Positions 17,570-26,213 of a stretch of DNA of 64,000 nt are shown piece after piece. Each line of letters starts with the position of its first letter. Within the stretch, counting starts at the first letter, position 1. The stretch comes from G963676205 sp964342525 (GTDB taxonomy: Bacteria > Campylobacterota > Campylobacteria > Campylobacterales > Arcobacteraceae): positions 10,478 through 74,477 of the forward strand of contig CAYFGQ010000010.1 of the NCBI GenBank assembly GCA_964342525.1, read 5' to 3'. The notes under the pieces are model-generated. The model saw nothing but the letters and a program-made list of their open reading frames with translations, was not told the origin of the DNA and ran no database searches. The translations under genes and the position numbers were made by a program.

Positions 17570-18636
17570 GAAAAAATTACCACTTATCCCACACAGACTT
17601 AGATGGATACGGATGTCAGCTTGTTTCTAAACAATATTTAGATAATTGTAAATTTTTAAATGCAAATTATGGTTTAGAGGTTAGATTATCTTTAGATCTT
17701 ATTATAAAAGAGATAAAAGCAGATGAAACACATAATAGTTTCTTTATCTTAATAAGTGATCTAAACCTTACTTTAAATGAATCAAAAAACCTTACTAAAC
17801 AAGTTGAAGAATTAAATAAAAAGGGTAAAAATATCACCCTACAATTACTTGATCACCATGCCACAGGTAAAGATAGTGATGAGATGTTTGAGTGGTACTT
17901 TTTAGATATAGATAGATGTGCCACTAAAATAGTATATGATTATTTTATAGAACAATCTAAAGAAGGGAATTACCCACTAATTAAACAAGAGACTAACCTA
18001 TGGTTAGAAAACCTTGTAAATGCTATAAATGCTGTAGATATTTGGAAGATAGAAGAAGAGTATAACTTTGAGTTTGGAAAAGTTTGTATGCAAATGACAA
18101 ATAAAGCTAGGGAAATAAATGATATCCTATTTAAAGATGAAAATAGAGATTATAGACATGCCCTACTAAGTGATGCAGCAAAATTTTATAGCCAAGAAGA
18201 TGGACATATAAAACTAGATAATAATATCCACTTTATGAAAAAAAGCTATCTTAATCTAAATGAAAAAGATGACACCATAGATAACATTTCAGCATCTTAC
18301 CTAGTGAAACTATTAGAAACTAAAAAAGATGAGCTTACAATCAATTATAAAGGGCATAAAGGGCTACTTACATATACATTAGGAAGTATATCTATTCCAG
18401 CAAATGCTTTCCTTGTTGCAAATGATGATTATGACTTTTTTATCGATGTAAGTAGAAATGGTGGAGCATCACTAAGAGCAGATGGAAAAGTAGATGTATC
18501 TATCTTAGCACAAAAACTAGCAGGTGGAGGTGGACACAAAAATGCTAGTGGAGCAAAATTTGATGACTTTATCAAAACTATTCACTATAAAGATATTAAG
18601 AAATTTATTCAAGGGAAACTGGACAAAATAAACTAA
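17566..18636 (+). CDS. DHH/DHHA1-family phosphoesterase
   Basis: A 356-aa soluble metal-dependent phosphoesterase. The catalytic DxD in SHTDLDGYGC (9-17), the DHH triad at 97-99 (LLDHHATG) and the C-terminal DHHA1 glycine motif GGGGHKNASGA (around 320) are all present. The family includes nanoRNases of the NrnA/NrnB type and cyclic-dinucleotide or cAMP phosphodiesterases; the substrate here is not decided by sequence. Its start overlaps the rrf2 stop. Confidence 0.85.
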   Translation: MRKNYHLSHTDLDGYGCQLVSKQYLDNCKFLNANYGLEVRLSLDLIIKEIKADETHNSFFILISDLNLTLNESKNLTKQVEELNKKGKNITLQLLDHHATGKDSDEMFEWYFLDIDRCATKIVYDYFIEQSKEGNYPLIKQETNLWLENLVNAINAVDIWKIEEEYNFEFGKVCMQMTNKAREINDILFKDENRDYRHALLSDAAKFYSQEDGHIKLDNNIHFMKKSYLNLNEKDDTIDNISASYLVKLLETKKDELTINYKGHKGLLTYTLGSISIPANAFLVANDDYDFFIDVSRNGGASLRADGKVDVSILAQKLAGGGGHKNASGAKFDDFIKTIHYKDIKKFIQGKLDKIN

Positions 18637-18655
18637 AAGGGAAAAGCTAAAAACT

Positions 18656-18683
18656 AAAAGTGTTTATACAACTTTTCACTTTT
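18656..18683. terminator. Possible convergent hairpin between DHH gene and flagellin
   Basis: AAAAGTG (18656-18662) and CACTTTT (18677-18683) can pair in the 49-bp gap between convergent genes. Short stem; a second CACTTTT-like copy nearby makes the pairing ambiguous. Confidence 0.35.
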
Positions 18684-18685
18684 CA

Positions 18686-19528
18686 CTATTGTAGTAACCT
18701 AAGCACGTTCTGCTGTATCTGATTAGCCTGAGATATTGCATAAGTCCCAGCTTGTGATATTATATTCATCCTTGAGAAGTTTGAGCTCTCTTGAGCGTAA
18801 TCCACATCTCTTATCACTGATTCTGCTGCTTTTATATTTGTTTCTTGAGTCATTAAGTTTCGCACACTAGATTCCACTTGATTTTGAGTTGATCCTATAT
18901 CTGCTCTCCATGAGTTAAGTTGATCAATGGCTAAATCTATTTTTGACATACTGTCTCTTGCTGTATTTATATCTAGTGTATCTATAGATAAAAGATTATC
19001 CAAAGATAGACCAGTTGAATTTGCTTGGATAAATCCATTTAGTGAGATTTGATGATCAGCGTGTTCTCCCATTTGGAAATTTAATCTATTTGTTGCTCCA
19101 TTATCACCATTTGAATTTTGTAAAAGATAGGTTCCATTATAATTTGTTTGTGATGCTATATTATTAAGCTGTGTTAAAAGCTTTTGTACATCTTTTTTAA
19201 TAGCTTCCCTACCCTCATCACTTGTAGTAGCAGTTGCTGCCTGTATTAGTTTTTGTTTTATTACATCAAGGATATTTGATTGTTCACTCATAGCTTTATC
19301 ACCTATTTGAAGTAAAGCTACTGCGGAGTTTCCATTATCCACTGCTTGATGATTTGAGCTTGCTTGGGTTCTTAGTTTGTCTGCTATGGATAAACCTGCA
19401 GCATTATCGCTTGCTTTATTTATCTTTAAACCTGTACTAAGTTTTTCTAATGAACTATTTAATTTCATATTTACATTTTTATTGGATTCAATAGCACTTA
19501 AAACAGCAACATTAGTATTTATTCTCAT
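18686..19528 (-). CDS. Flagellin
   Basis: A 280-aa flagellar filament subunit. The N-terminal D0/D1 region (MRINTNVAVLSA, LSTGLKINKASDNAAGLSIADKLR) and the C-terminal region (SSNFSRMNIISQAGTYAISQANQIQQNVLRLLQ) are intact, while the surface D2/D3 part is almost absent. This short form is normal for Arcobacter-type flagellins. Only one copy is present here. AGGAG precedes the ATG. Confidence 0.95.
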   Translation of the reverse strand: MRINTNVAVLSAIESNKNVNMKLNSSLEKLSTGLKINKASDNAAGLSIADKLRTQASSNHQAVDNGNSAVALLQIGDKAMSEQSNILDVIKQKLIQAATATTSDEGREAIKKDVQKLLTQLNNIASQTNYNGTYLLQNSNGDNGATNRLNFQMGEHADHQISLNGFIQANSTGLSLDNLLSIDTLDINTARDSMSKIDLAIDQLNSWRADIGSTQNQVESSVRNLMTQETNIKAAESVIRDVDYAQESSNFSRMNIISQAGTYAISQANQIQQNVLRLLQ

Positions 19529-19560
19529 TACTATACTCCTAATAAAAAATTTAATAGGTA

Positions 19561-19566
19561 ATTATA
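19561..19566 (-). promoter_or_regulatory. Putative -10 box for flagellin
   Basis: The minus strand reads GCTATAATTACC about 33 nt upstream of the flagellin ATG. The -10 resembles the vegetative sigma-70 type; no convincing sigma-28 or sigma-54 motif was seen by eye. Confidence 0.4.
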
Positions 19567-19636
19567 GCTTTCTTAACTTTAGATTAAACTTAAATATTTT
19601 AAAGAGATAACTATTTTTATTATTAAGGTTATCTTT

Positions 19637-22084
19637 TTAAAAATCATCCCAATCTTTTTCTCTTTCGTTTTCTAGATTATGACTTTTACTTATAGAGTTA
19701 TTATCAAAAGATTTTACCTTTACACTATCTTTACCTTTAAACTCTTTTGCATTTGCATTTGAAACTACAAGTTTAGCAATCACATCTGTTTGTTGTGCAA
19801 CCACATGGGCTGAATTAGCCACTTCTACATTTGCTTGGGTTTGTTGATCTAATTGTGCTATGGCATTATTTATTTGCTCTATCCCACTTTGTTGTTCTTT
19901 TGATGCACCCTCAACATCACTAATCAAAGTAAGAGTATTTTCAATATTTTTATTTAAATGGTTATAACCAGTTATCATCTTATCAGCAATACTTTTTCCG
20001 TAGCTTGTTTTTTGTGTAGCATTTTCCACTAATGTTTTGATTTCATTTGCTGCATCTGCTGATCTTGCTGCTAGATTTCTAACTTCTCCTGCAACTACAG
20101 CAAAACCTTTTCCTGCTTCACCTGCAGTTGCTGCTTCTACCGCCGCATTTAAGGATAATATATTTGTTTGAAATGCAATTTGATCGATTACTGTTATTGC
20201 TTCATTTATGGCATTTACTTGCTCATTTATCTCATCCATTGATGATGCTGTTTGATTTGCTAAACTCTCCCCTTCATTTGCAGAATCTGTTAGTTCATTT
20301 GCATAATTTGACATCTCAACTACATTTTGTGTATTTGATTGAATATTACTTGTGATCTCTTCTAAGGCTGCGGCTGTTTGTTCTAGACTAGTTGCTGTTT
20401 CTGATGAGTTTTTATTTAATACATCAACATTTTCTAAAAGTACGTTTGAGCTTTCATCTAAAGTTAATCCATTTGATTTATTTTCTACCAACATATTAGT
20501 TATAGAATCACCTAAACTATTAACACCTCCAGCTAGTTTTTCTAGATGTTCTTTTAATCCTTTTGTATCTACTTTATTTAGATAATTGTAGTTTGAATAC
20601 TGCTCAAGAATATTTAATATATTATCAATATTCTTCTCCATAGTATCCCCCATATTATTTAGAACATTCTTCAATTCATTTAATGCAGGATTTGATACTT
20701 TCATAGTTAATCTTTGACAAAGATCTCCTTGTTCAAACTCACTAAGAACATTTACTGTCTCATCAATAATTTGTCTATCTTCCTCAATTGATTTTTGAAC
20801 TATTTTTATATTTTCATTTACAACTTTTGACATATGACCAATCTCATCACCACTTTTGTCATCCAACATCTTAACATCTGATGCTTCTTTATTTAAATAT
20901 TTAAAAAACAATAATAAACCATCTTGAAAGCCTTTTAGTGGTTTTACAACTATTTTATTGATCACTAAAGCCACCAAAATAGAAATTATCGCAATAATAA
21001 CTAATGATTCAATTATAAAATATATGATAGTCATTTGTATCTTTTCTTTAGTATCAGCTCTCATACTATTGATTTTATCTTCTATATCATCAACATATGC
21101 GCCTGTACCTATTATCCAATTCCATTCTTCAAATATACGCACATAAGAAAATTTAGGCTGAGGAGTTTCCTTTTCTGGTTTTTTCCATACATACTCTACA
21201 AGACCACCCTCTTTGGATTGCTTAGCAACTTTTATAAACTCTTTAAAGAAATATTTTCCATTTGCATCTTTTAGATTATGTAATTTTTTCCCATTTAGTT
21301 TTGGAGATACAGGGTGCATTAACATTTTCACATCAGTATCATTGATCCAGAAATATCCACTTTTCCCATATCTCATTTTTGAGATAGCTTGTAAAGCCTC
21401 TTCTTTTAATCCTGAGGTTAGATCATCTACATATGCACCTGTACCTATTATCCAGTTATATGGCTTAAATACCTTTACATATGATATCTTTAATTGTGGT
21501 GTATCAAAATTTGGTTTATTCCAATAATAATCAACAAAACCTTCTCCTTTTTGTTTCACAACATTAGAAAACTCTCTAAAAAAGAATTTCCCATTTGTAT
21601 CTTTTAGATTATGTAAACTTTTCCCATTTAATCTTGGTGCTACAGCATGTTCAATCATAACTGAATCAAAATCATTGATCCAAAAATATCCATCACTTCC
21701 ATATCTTGTAGTTTTAATAATCTCTTTGATTTTATTTTGAAGTTCTATTTTTGAAATCTTACCTTTATATTTTTCATAAATATTATTGATTTGACTAAAA
21801 ATTTGATTTGTATGAGTTGATAGAGATTTTTGTACTTCTTTAGTTATATTTTCAGTTGTACCCCTTTGATAAAAAGAATCAACCGTACTCATTGCAACAC
21901 TTACATAATTTTTTAACTCTTCTTCTTTATTTAGATAAGCCTCTTTTTTATATTTTTCAATATTTGCATTTGAAACCTCCCTTATAGAATTAACCGATTG
22001 GATTGCTAAAATAGTTGATACTATAATAATAACACCAAATATAATCCCTAAAAGTTTCACCTTAATGTTTAAATTTCCAAGCAT
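19637..22084 (-). CDS. Methyl-accepting chemotaxis protein with two Cache domains
   Basis: An 815-aa chemoreceptor. Order: membrane helix (about 10-30), a periplasmic sensor with two consecutive, similar single-Cache units (around 120-225 and 230-345, each with GYFWIND, LHNLKD, NWIIGTGAYVDD), a second membrane helix (about 355-378), a HAMP-like segment, and the MCP signalling hairpin with IDQIAFQTNILSLNAAVEAA. The last five residues DWDDF match the W-x-x-F tethering pattern that recruits CheR/CheB. GGGGAGAG precedes the ATG. The ligand is probably a small organic acid or amino compound, but this is inferred from the Cache fold only. Confidence 0.93.
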   Translation of the reverse strand: MLGNLNIKVKLLGIIFGVIIIVSTILAIQSVNSIREVSNANIEKYKKEAYLNKEEELKNYVSVAMSTVDSFYQRGTTENITKEVQKSLSTHTNQIFSQINNIYEKYKGKISKIELQNKIKEIIKTTRYGSDGYFWINDFDSVMIEHAVAPRLNGKSLHNLKDTNGKFFFREFSNVVKQKGEGFVDYYWNKPNFDTPQLKISYVKVFKPYNWIIGTGAYVDDLTSGLKEEALQAISKMRYGKSGYFWINDTDVKMLMHPVSPKLNGKKLHNLKDANGKYFFKEFIKVAKQSKEGGLVEYVWKKPEKETPQPKFSYVRIFEEWNWIIGTGAYVDDIEDKINSMRADTKEKIQMTIIYFIIESLVIIAIISILVALVINKIVVKPLKGFQDGLLLFFKYLNKEASDVKMLDDKSGDEIGHMSKVVNENIKIVQKSIEEDRQIIDETVNVLSEFEQGDLCQRLTMKVSNPALNELKNVLNNMGDTMEKNIDNILNILEQYSNYNYLNKVDTKGLKEHLEKLAGGVNSLGDSITNMLVENKSNGLTLDESSNVLLENVDVLNKNSSETATSLEQTAAALEEITSNIQSNTQNVVEMSNYANELTDSANEGESLANQTASSMDEINEQVNAINEAITVIDQIAFQTNILSLNAAVEAATAGEAGKGFAVVAGEVRNLAARSADAANEIKTLVENATQKTSYGKSIADKMITGYNHLNKNIENTLTLISDVEGASKEQQSGIEQINNAIAQLDQQTQANVEVANSAHVVAQQTDVIAKLVVSNANAKEFKGKDSVKVKSFDNNSISKSHNLENEREKDWDDF

Positions 22085-22135
22085 ATTCTCTCCCCAAAAA
22101 ACAACTTTTATGTAAGAACCTCATCTTAATCAGTA

Positions 22136-22141
22136 ATTATA
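22136..22141 (-). promoter_or_regulatory. Putative -10 box for the Cache chemoreceptor
   Basis: TATAAT on the minus strand, 52 nt upstream of the ATG. Confidence 0.4.
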
Positions 22142-22452
22142 TTAAGTAAAAATAATTTCATACTATCCCTATTTATGGGTTTTATATATAAAAAATTATT
22201 TTTGAAGATTCTAAAAAGTCAAAATTTTACAAATGAAAAGTAACAAAAAGTGTCATTAATTTGTGACAACAATAAGTAGTCTATTAAATCTTCTAAATAA
22301 TAATTTTTTTGATTTAATTTTTTTTAATTATTTATTGTTTTTATGTAATCATTGGAGAAATTGAAAAAATGGTAAAGAAATAGATATATGTAACTATAAA
22401 GTAGCTAATTTACAAAAAAAACACATCATTCTTTTGTGAAAAAATAACTAAC

Positions 22453-22478
22453 ATAATAAAATTTAAAAATTTTATTAT
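22453..22478. repeat. Perfect AT-only palindrome
   Basis: Two 12-bp arms (ATAATAAAATTT and its complement) flank a 2-nt centre, about 52 bp beyond the HAD stop. It could be the terminator of the leftward operon, but an AT-only stem is weak. Confidence 0.5.
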
Positions 22479-22530
22479 ATAGGTATAAAATAAGATTTTT
22501 TATATTAAAAAATAAAGATATTTAAAACTA

Positions 22531-23208
22531 CTATATGTTTTTTGAATTTGCAATCAACTCCACTGCTTCAAATGTAGTTCCTGTGATATTTTCACTGTGA
22601 GTTTTAAGATCTTCCTCTTTTCCATAACCACATAAAACACCTACTGAATTTATTCCTGCTTTATTTGAGGCTATAAGATCAAGTTTAGTATCCCCTATCA
22701 TCCATATATCATGGGTACTATGACATACATCCATCATATCTAAAACCTTATATATTGGCTCAGGGTGTGGTTTATGATTTTCCACCTCGTGAAAACCTAC
22801 TATTGCTTCAAAGTGTTCATTTACCCCTAAATACTCTAAGAGTTCAATAGTATATTTTGTAGTTTTTGTAGTGACTATTCCTAATCTTGCGATAGAACTA
22901 GCTAAATCTATTGATTCAATTGCATCATTTATAAGTATAGTTTTTTCTTTAAAGATTTCGTTGTATTTTTCTTTATATAAAGCAATAGCATCTTCAATCT
23001 TATCTTCGGGCACTCCGATATTTCTATACATAACATTTAAAGGATACCCTATATGTTTTGTTATTCCTTCATCACCATCTTTATAATCAAAATTCATAAT
23101 TTTAAAAGCGTGATAAAAACCATTTAAAATAGCTGGTGTACTATCTATCAATGTACCATCAAGATCAAATAATACTACTTTTTCTTTTTTATTCTTACTC
23201 ATCTTCAT
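22531..23208 (-). CDS. HAD-superfamily phosphatase (phosphoglycolate phosphatase-like)
   Basis: A 225-aa haloacid dehalogenase-type hydrolase. Motif I is FDLDGTLIDS, motif II TTKTTKYT, and the acidic motif IV is WMIGDTKLDLIASNKAG. The cap domain is the small helical type of phosphoglycolate phosphatase / PpaX. The physiological substrate is unknown. It overlaps the upstream kinase gene by 14 bases; an internal ATG two codons later is also possible. Confidence 0.88.
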   Translation of the reverse strand: MKMSKNKKEKVVLFDLDGTLIDSTPAILNGFYHAFKIMNFDYKDGDEGITKHIGYPLNVMYRNIGVPEDKIEDAIALYKEKYNEIFKEKTILINDAIESIDLASSIARLGIVTTKTTKYTIELLEYLGVNEHFEAIVGFHEVENHKPHPEPIYKVLDMMDVCHSTHDIWMIGDTKLDLIASNKAGINSVGVLCGYGKEEDLKTHSENITGTTFEAVELIANSKNI

Positions 23209-24100
23209 CTATCCCCAAAGGTAATGTTACTATAAATTCAGCACCGAAATATTCCCTATCTTTGATTGTAAAACTTTTATTTTCCACTTTGATTTCCCCA
23301 TAAAAGTGGTTTTTTACAATCTCTCTACACATATAAAGCCCTATACCTGTACCTTGACTTTGGTGTTTTGTTGTGAAATAGGGTTCAAATATTTTATCCA
23401 TGATATCATCAGGTACTCCACCTGCATTATCAGATATTGATATATTTATTTTATCCTTATTAGTATAAATTTTAAGAGTTACAATTTTTTCACTTGATTC
23501 TTTCTCTTCTAATATATCTTTTGCATTATTTAAAATATTCAATATCACTTGGGATAATTCCCCTGAAAGACCAAAATAATTTATATGTTCCTTTTCAAAA
23601 TCAAACATTAATTTAATATGATGATTTTGATAAGTTGCATGGATAATATTTTCAATACTTTTTACCAAATCCACAATATCAAAAGCATGTTTTTCATTAT
23701 CTGATCTAAAAAAATTCCTAAAATCATCAATAGTTGTTGATAAAAAAGTTGTTGTATTTACAATATCATCTAAGGTTTTATCTATCTCATGATTTTCAAT
23801 AATACCCAATTGCATTTGAAGTTTAACTCCACTAGCAGAACTACAAATAGCACTTAGGGGTTGTCTCCATTGGTGAGCAATATTTCCTATCATCTCACCC
23901 ATACTTGCTAATTTTGATTGTTCTGATAAAAGGTGCTCTTTCCTTTTATTTTTTAAAATCTCTTCTTCAACTTTCTCTTTTAGGGACTCATTTAATTCAA
24001 AAAGCTCTCTACTTTTATCCTCTAATAGTCGCTCAGCTTCTTTTCTAGAAGCCCTCTCCCTATCAAATCTAGCTTTCCACTTAGATGCCTCATCAGACAT
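23195..24100 (-). CDS. Soluble histidine kinase of the H-NOX operon
   Basis: A 301-aa kinase without signal peptide or membrane helix. Residues 1-60 are a charged coiled coil, the H-box is MGEMIGNIAHQWRQPL with phospho-acceptor His76, and the ATPase part has NILNNAKD (N-box), DNAGGVP and GTGIGLYM. It lies 8 bp after the H-NOX gene. In many bacteria an H-NOX protein regulates the kinase encoded beside it on binding NO, so this is probably an NO-controlled kinase; its response regulator is not in the operon. Confidence 0.92.
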   Translation of the reverse strand: MSDEASKWKARFDRERASRKEAERLLEDKSRELFELNESLKEKVEEEILKNKRKEHLLSEQSKLASMGEMIGNIAHQWRQPLSAICSSASGVKLQMQLGIIENHEIDKTLDDIVNTTTFLSTTIDDFRNFFRSDNEKHAFDIVDLVKSIENIIHATYQNHHIKLMFDFEKEHINYFGLSGELSQVILNILNNAKDILEEKESSEKIVTLKIYTNKDKINISISDNAGGVPDDIMDKIFEPYFTTKHQSQGTGIGLYMCREIVKNHFYGEIKVENKSFTIKDREYFGAEFIVTLPLGIDEDE

Positions 24101-24108
24101 AATATATC

Positions 24109-24648
24109 CTACTTTCTAATCAAGGTAAATTTAGCATTAAATAGACCATCAATAACTTGTGGTTCATCATAACTTACTTCTAAATCCTCATTGTAATGTT
24201 TAGCACACCCTATCATAAGACCTTTGGCAAAATCCATCATTGGTTTTGAAGATTTATAAACTATCACCATCTTTTTTTCATCCATAGATAAAAGCTCAAA
24301 AGTAGGAAGATCACTATCTGGATATAGTTTTTTAACCTCAGGATGAACTACACTTTCCACATTTGAGATAAATTCAAAACTATTATTATATTTTTTTACA
24401 GGTTCAGGATAGATTTTTATAAGTATCTCAAAAAGATGCTCACCATAAGTAAAAACTAAATCAGCTACACTTATATTTGTAATCTCTGATAGTGATTTCA
24501 CCATTGCAAGCAAATCTGTAGCAGGATAATTACCTGCTTGGGTATAAACTCCACTTACCCCAGACTTTTCAATCATCTCATCGGAGATATCAAAACCAAA
24601 CTTCTCTTCAACCATCTCCAAATATTGGGTAAAAACTACACCTTTCAT
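24109..24648 (-). CDS. H-NOX haem-based gas sensor
   Basis: The 179-aa protein begins MKGVVFTQYLEMVEEKFG, the usual H-NOX start, after an AAAGGAG site; the frame is open 15 codons further upstream but has no good start there. The proximal haem ligand is His102 (VVHPEVKKLYPD) and Pro115 is conserved. The YxSxR porphyrin-contact motif at 131-135 reads YKSSK, so Arg135 is replaced by Lys. The distal position corresponding to Tyr140 is Phe, which favours NO over oxygen binding. It sits between a peptide-binding protein and a soluble kinase. Confidence 0.92.
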   Translation of the reverse strand: MKGVVFTQYLEMVEEKFGFDISDEMIEKSGVSGVYTQAGNYPATDLLAMVKSLSEITNISVADLVFTYGEHLFEILIKIYPEPVKKYNNSFEFISNVESVVHPEVKKLYPDSDLPTFELLSMDEKKMVIVYKSSKPMMDFAKGLMIGCAKHYNEDLEVSYDEPQVIDGLFNAKFTLIRK

Positions 24649-24674
24649 ATATGACTCCTTTAAATTTATTTTTC

Positions 24675-26177
24675 TTAATCTATTATTTCCCAATCTTTTT
24701 GATTGTGGAAAACTCCAGTTAAAGCTGGCTCTATATTTTTTATCTTTTTATTCACTGCTGTTATTGAATTTGGAATATACAAAAATATATAAGGGCTATC
24801 ATCTGTTATAAGTTTAAATATCTTTTTGTATATTTCTGATAGCTTTTTTCTATCTACTGTTTTTGATCCAATCTTTATAAGTTTATCAACCTCTTCATTT
24901 TTATAACCTATAAAATTAAACCCTCCCTTTCTTTGATTATCACTATGCCAAATTGAATAGGCATCAGGAGTAAGACTAAGAGACCATGCCATTAAAACTG
25001 ATTCAAATTTCCTTGGGGCAATTACAGTATTTAAAAAAGCCTGCCACTCCATAACTCTAATCTTCATATTTACACCAATATGTTTTAACTGAAATTGAAT
25101 TATTTGGGCAATATAAGTAGCATTTGAGCTTCCACTATTAGTTACTAGCTCAAAACTAAAAGGATTATTTTCATCATAACCAGCTTCTTTTAAAAGTTTT
25201 TTAGCTTGTTCAAGATCATATTTTGGCTCTTTTACATCTTCATTAAAGGCAAATGTACCAGGCAAAAATGGGCCATTACAAACTCTAGCGTGACCAAAAG
25301 ACATAATATTTATAATCTCTTGCCTATCAATTGCTAAAGAGATAGCTTTTCTTACTCGTATATCTTTAAACTTTTCATTTTTGTTATTTAGTCCTAAATA
25401 TGTATATGAAAAATCTGGCTGTTCAATTATCCTATACTCTTTTTTAAACTCCTCATCAACTTGTCGCTCAAGTTGTAAAGAGGAAAGTCTACCCATATCC
25501 AATTGTTTTTGTTTTAACATCAAAAATCTTGTATTTGCATCGGGTCTAAACTTATATAATAATTTATCTATTTTAGGTCTTCCCTCAAAATAATCATCAT
25601 TTGCAAATAACTCAATATCTGCAGAGTTTTTAAATGATTTTAATTTATACGAGCCCGTTCCAATAGGTTCCTTATTGAACTTACTTGTCATGATATCTTT
25701 ATCATCTTTTAAAATATGATAAGGGATTATACCTGTCATCCAAAGCTCTAAAGCTTTAAAATAAGGCTCTTTATATTTTATTTTTATTGTATATTGATCA
25801 ATTTTTTCTACATTTCTTACTACTCTATATAAAGAAGTTATCGAGGTATAAATTTTTGGTGAGATTATTGTATTATAGGTAAATATCACATCATCAGCTG
25901 AAAACTTTTCACCATCGTGCCAAAGCACATCTTCTCTAAGTTTTACAATTAAAGTGATATCATCTTTAAATTCATAAGACTCTGCTAAATCTACTACTAC
26001 ATTTCCATCTTTATCATATTTAAATAAGCCATTAAATACCCATTGGGCTATATCAGAACTAGCACTATCATTAGCTAAAATAGGATTAACTCTACTAGGA
26101 CTAGAGGAGATTGACATGGTCAATGTGGATGAATATAATATATTGATTAATAGTAGTATATATAGTATTATTTTCAT
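24675..26177 (-). CDS. Peptide/solute-binding protein, SBP family 5
   Basis: A 500-aa periplasmic binding protein of the DppA/OppA family, with a signal peptide (MKIILYILLLINILYS). Family segments include WVFNGLFKYD, LREDVLWHDGEKFSADDVIFT and IGTGSYKLKSF. No ABC permease or ATPase accompanies it; instead it heads an operon with H-NOX, kinase and HAD genes, 26 bp before the H-NOX ATG. It could serve a transporter encoded elsewhere or act as a sensory binding protein. The ligand is likely a peptide or nickel-type complex but is not determined. Confidence 0.9.
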   Translation of the reverse strand: MKIILYILLLINILYSSTLTMSISSSPSRVNPILANDSASSDIAQWVFNGLFKYDKDGNVVVDLAESYEFKDDITLIVKLREDVLWHDGEKFSADDVIFTYNTIISPKIYTSITSLYRVVRNVEKIDQYTIKIKYKEPYFKALELWMTGIIPYHILKDDKDIMTSKFNKEPIGTGSYKLKSFKNSADIELFANDDYFEGRPKIDKLLYKFRPDANTRFLMLKQKQLDMGRLSSLQLERQVDEEFKKEYRIIEQPDFSYTYLGLNNKNEKFKDIRVRKAISLAIDRQEIINIMSFGHARVCNGPFLPGTFAFNEDVKEPKYDLEQAKKLLKEAGYDENNPFSFELVTNSGSSNATYIAQIIQFQLKHIGVNMKIRVMEWQAFLNTVIAPRKFESVLMAWSLSLTPDAYSIWHSDNQRKGGFNFIGYKNEEVDKLIKIGSKTVDRKKLSEIYKKIFKLITDDSPYIFLYIPNSITAVNKKIKNIEPALTGVFHNQKDWEIID

Positions 26178-26213
26178 ATCAAATTTTATTAAATATTTGA
26201 TATGATACCACTT

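Larger units (their letters stand above)
22085..22530. other. 446-bp intergenic region
   Basis: No credible gene. The left end holds the leader of the chemoreceptor; the right end holds an AT-only palindrome after the HAD gene. The middle shows nothing beyond A/T tracts. Confidence 0.6.

Noticed and set aside
21035..21527. Plus-strand ORFs of 79 and 104 aa
   Set aside because: Both are antisense to the Cache chemoreceptor, which has clear domains on the minus strand.
24649..24693. Upstream extension of the H-NOX gene
   Set aside because: Adds 15 residues that overlap the preceding gene end and lacks a ribosome site, while MKGVVF after AAAGGAG is the family start.
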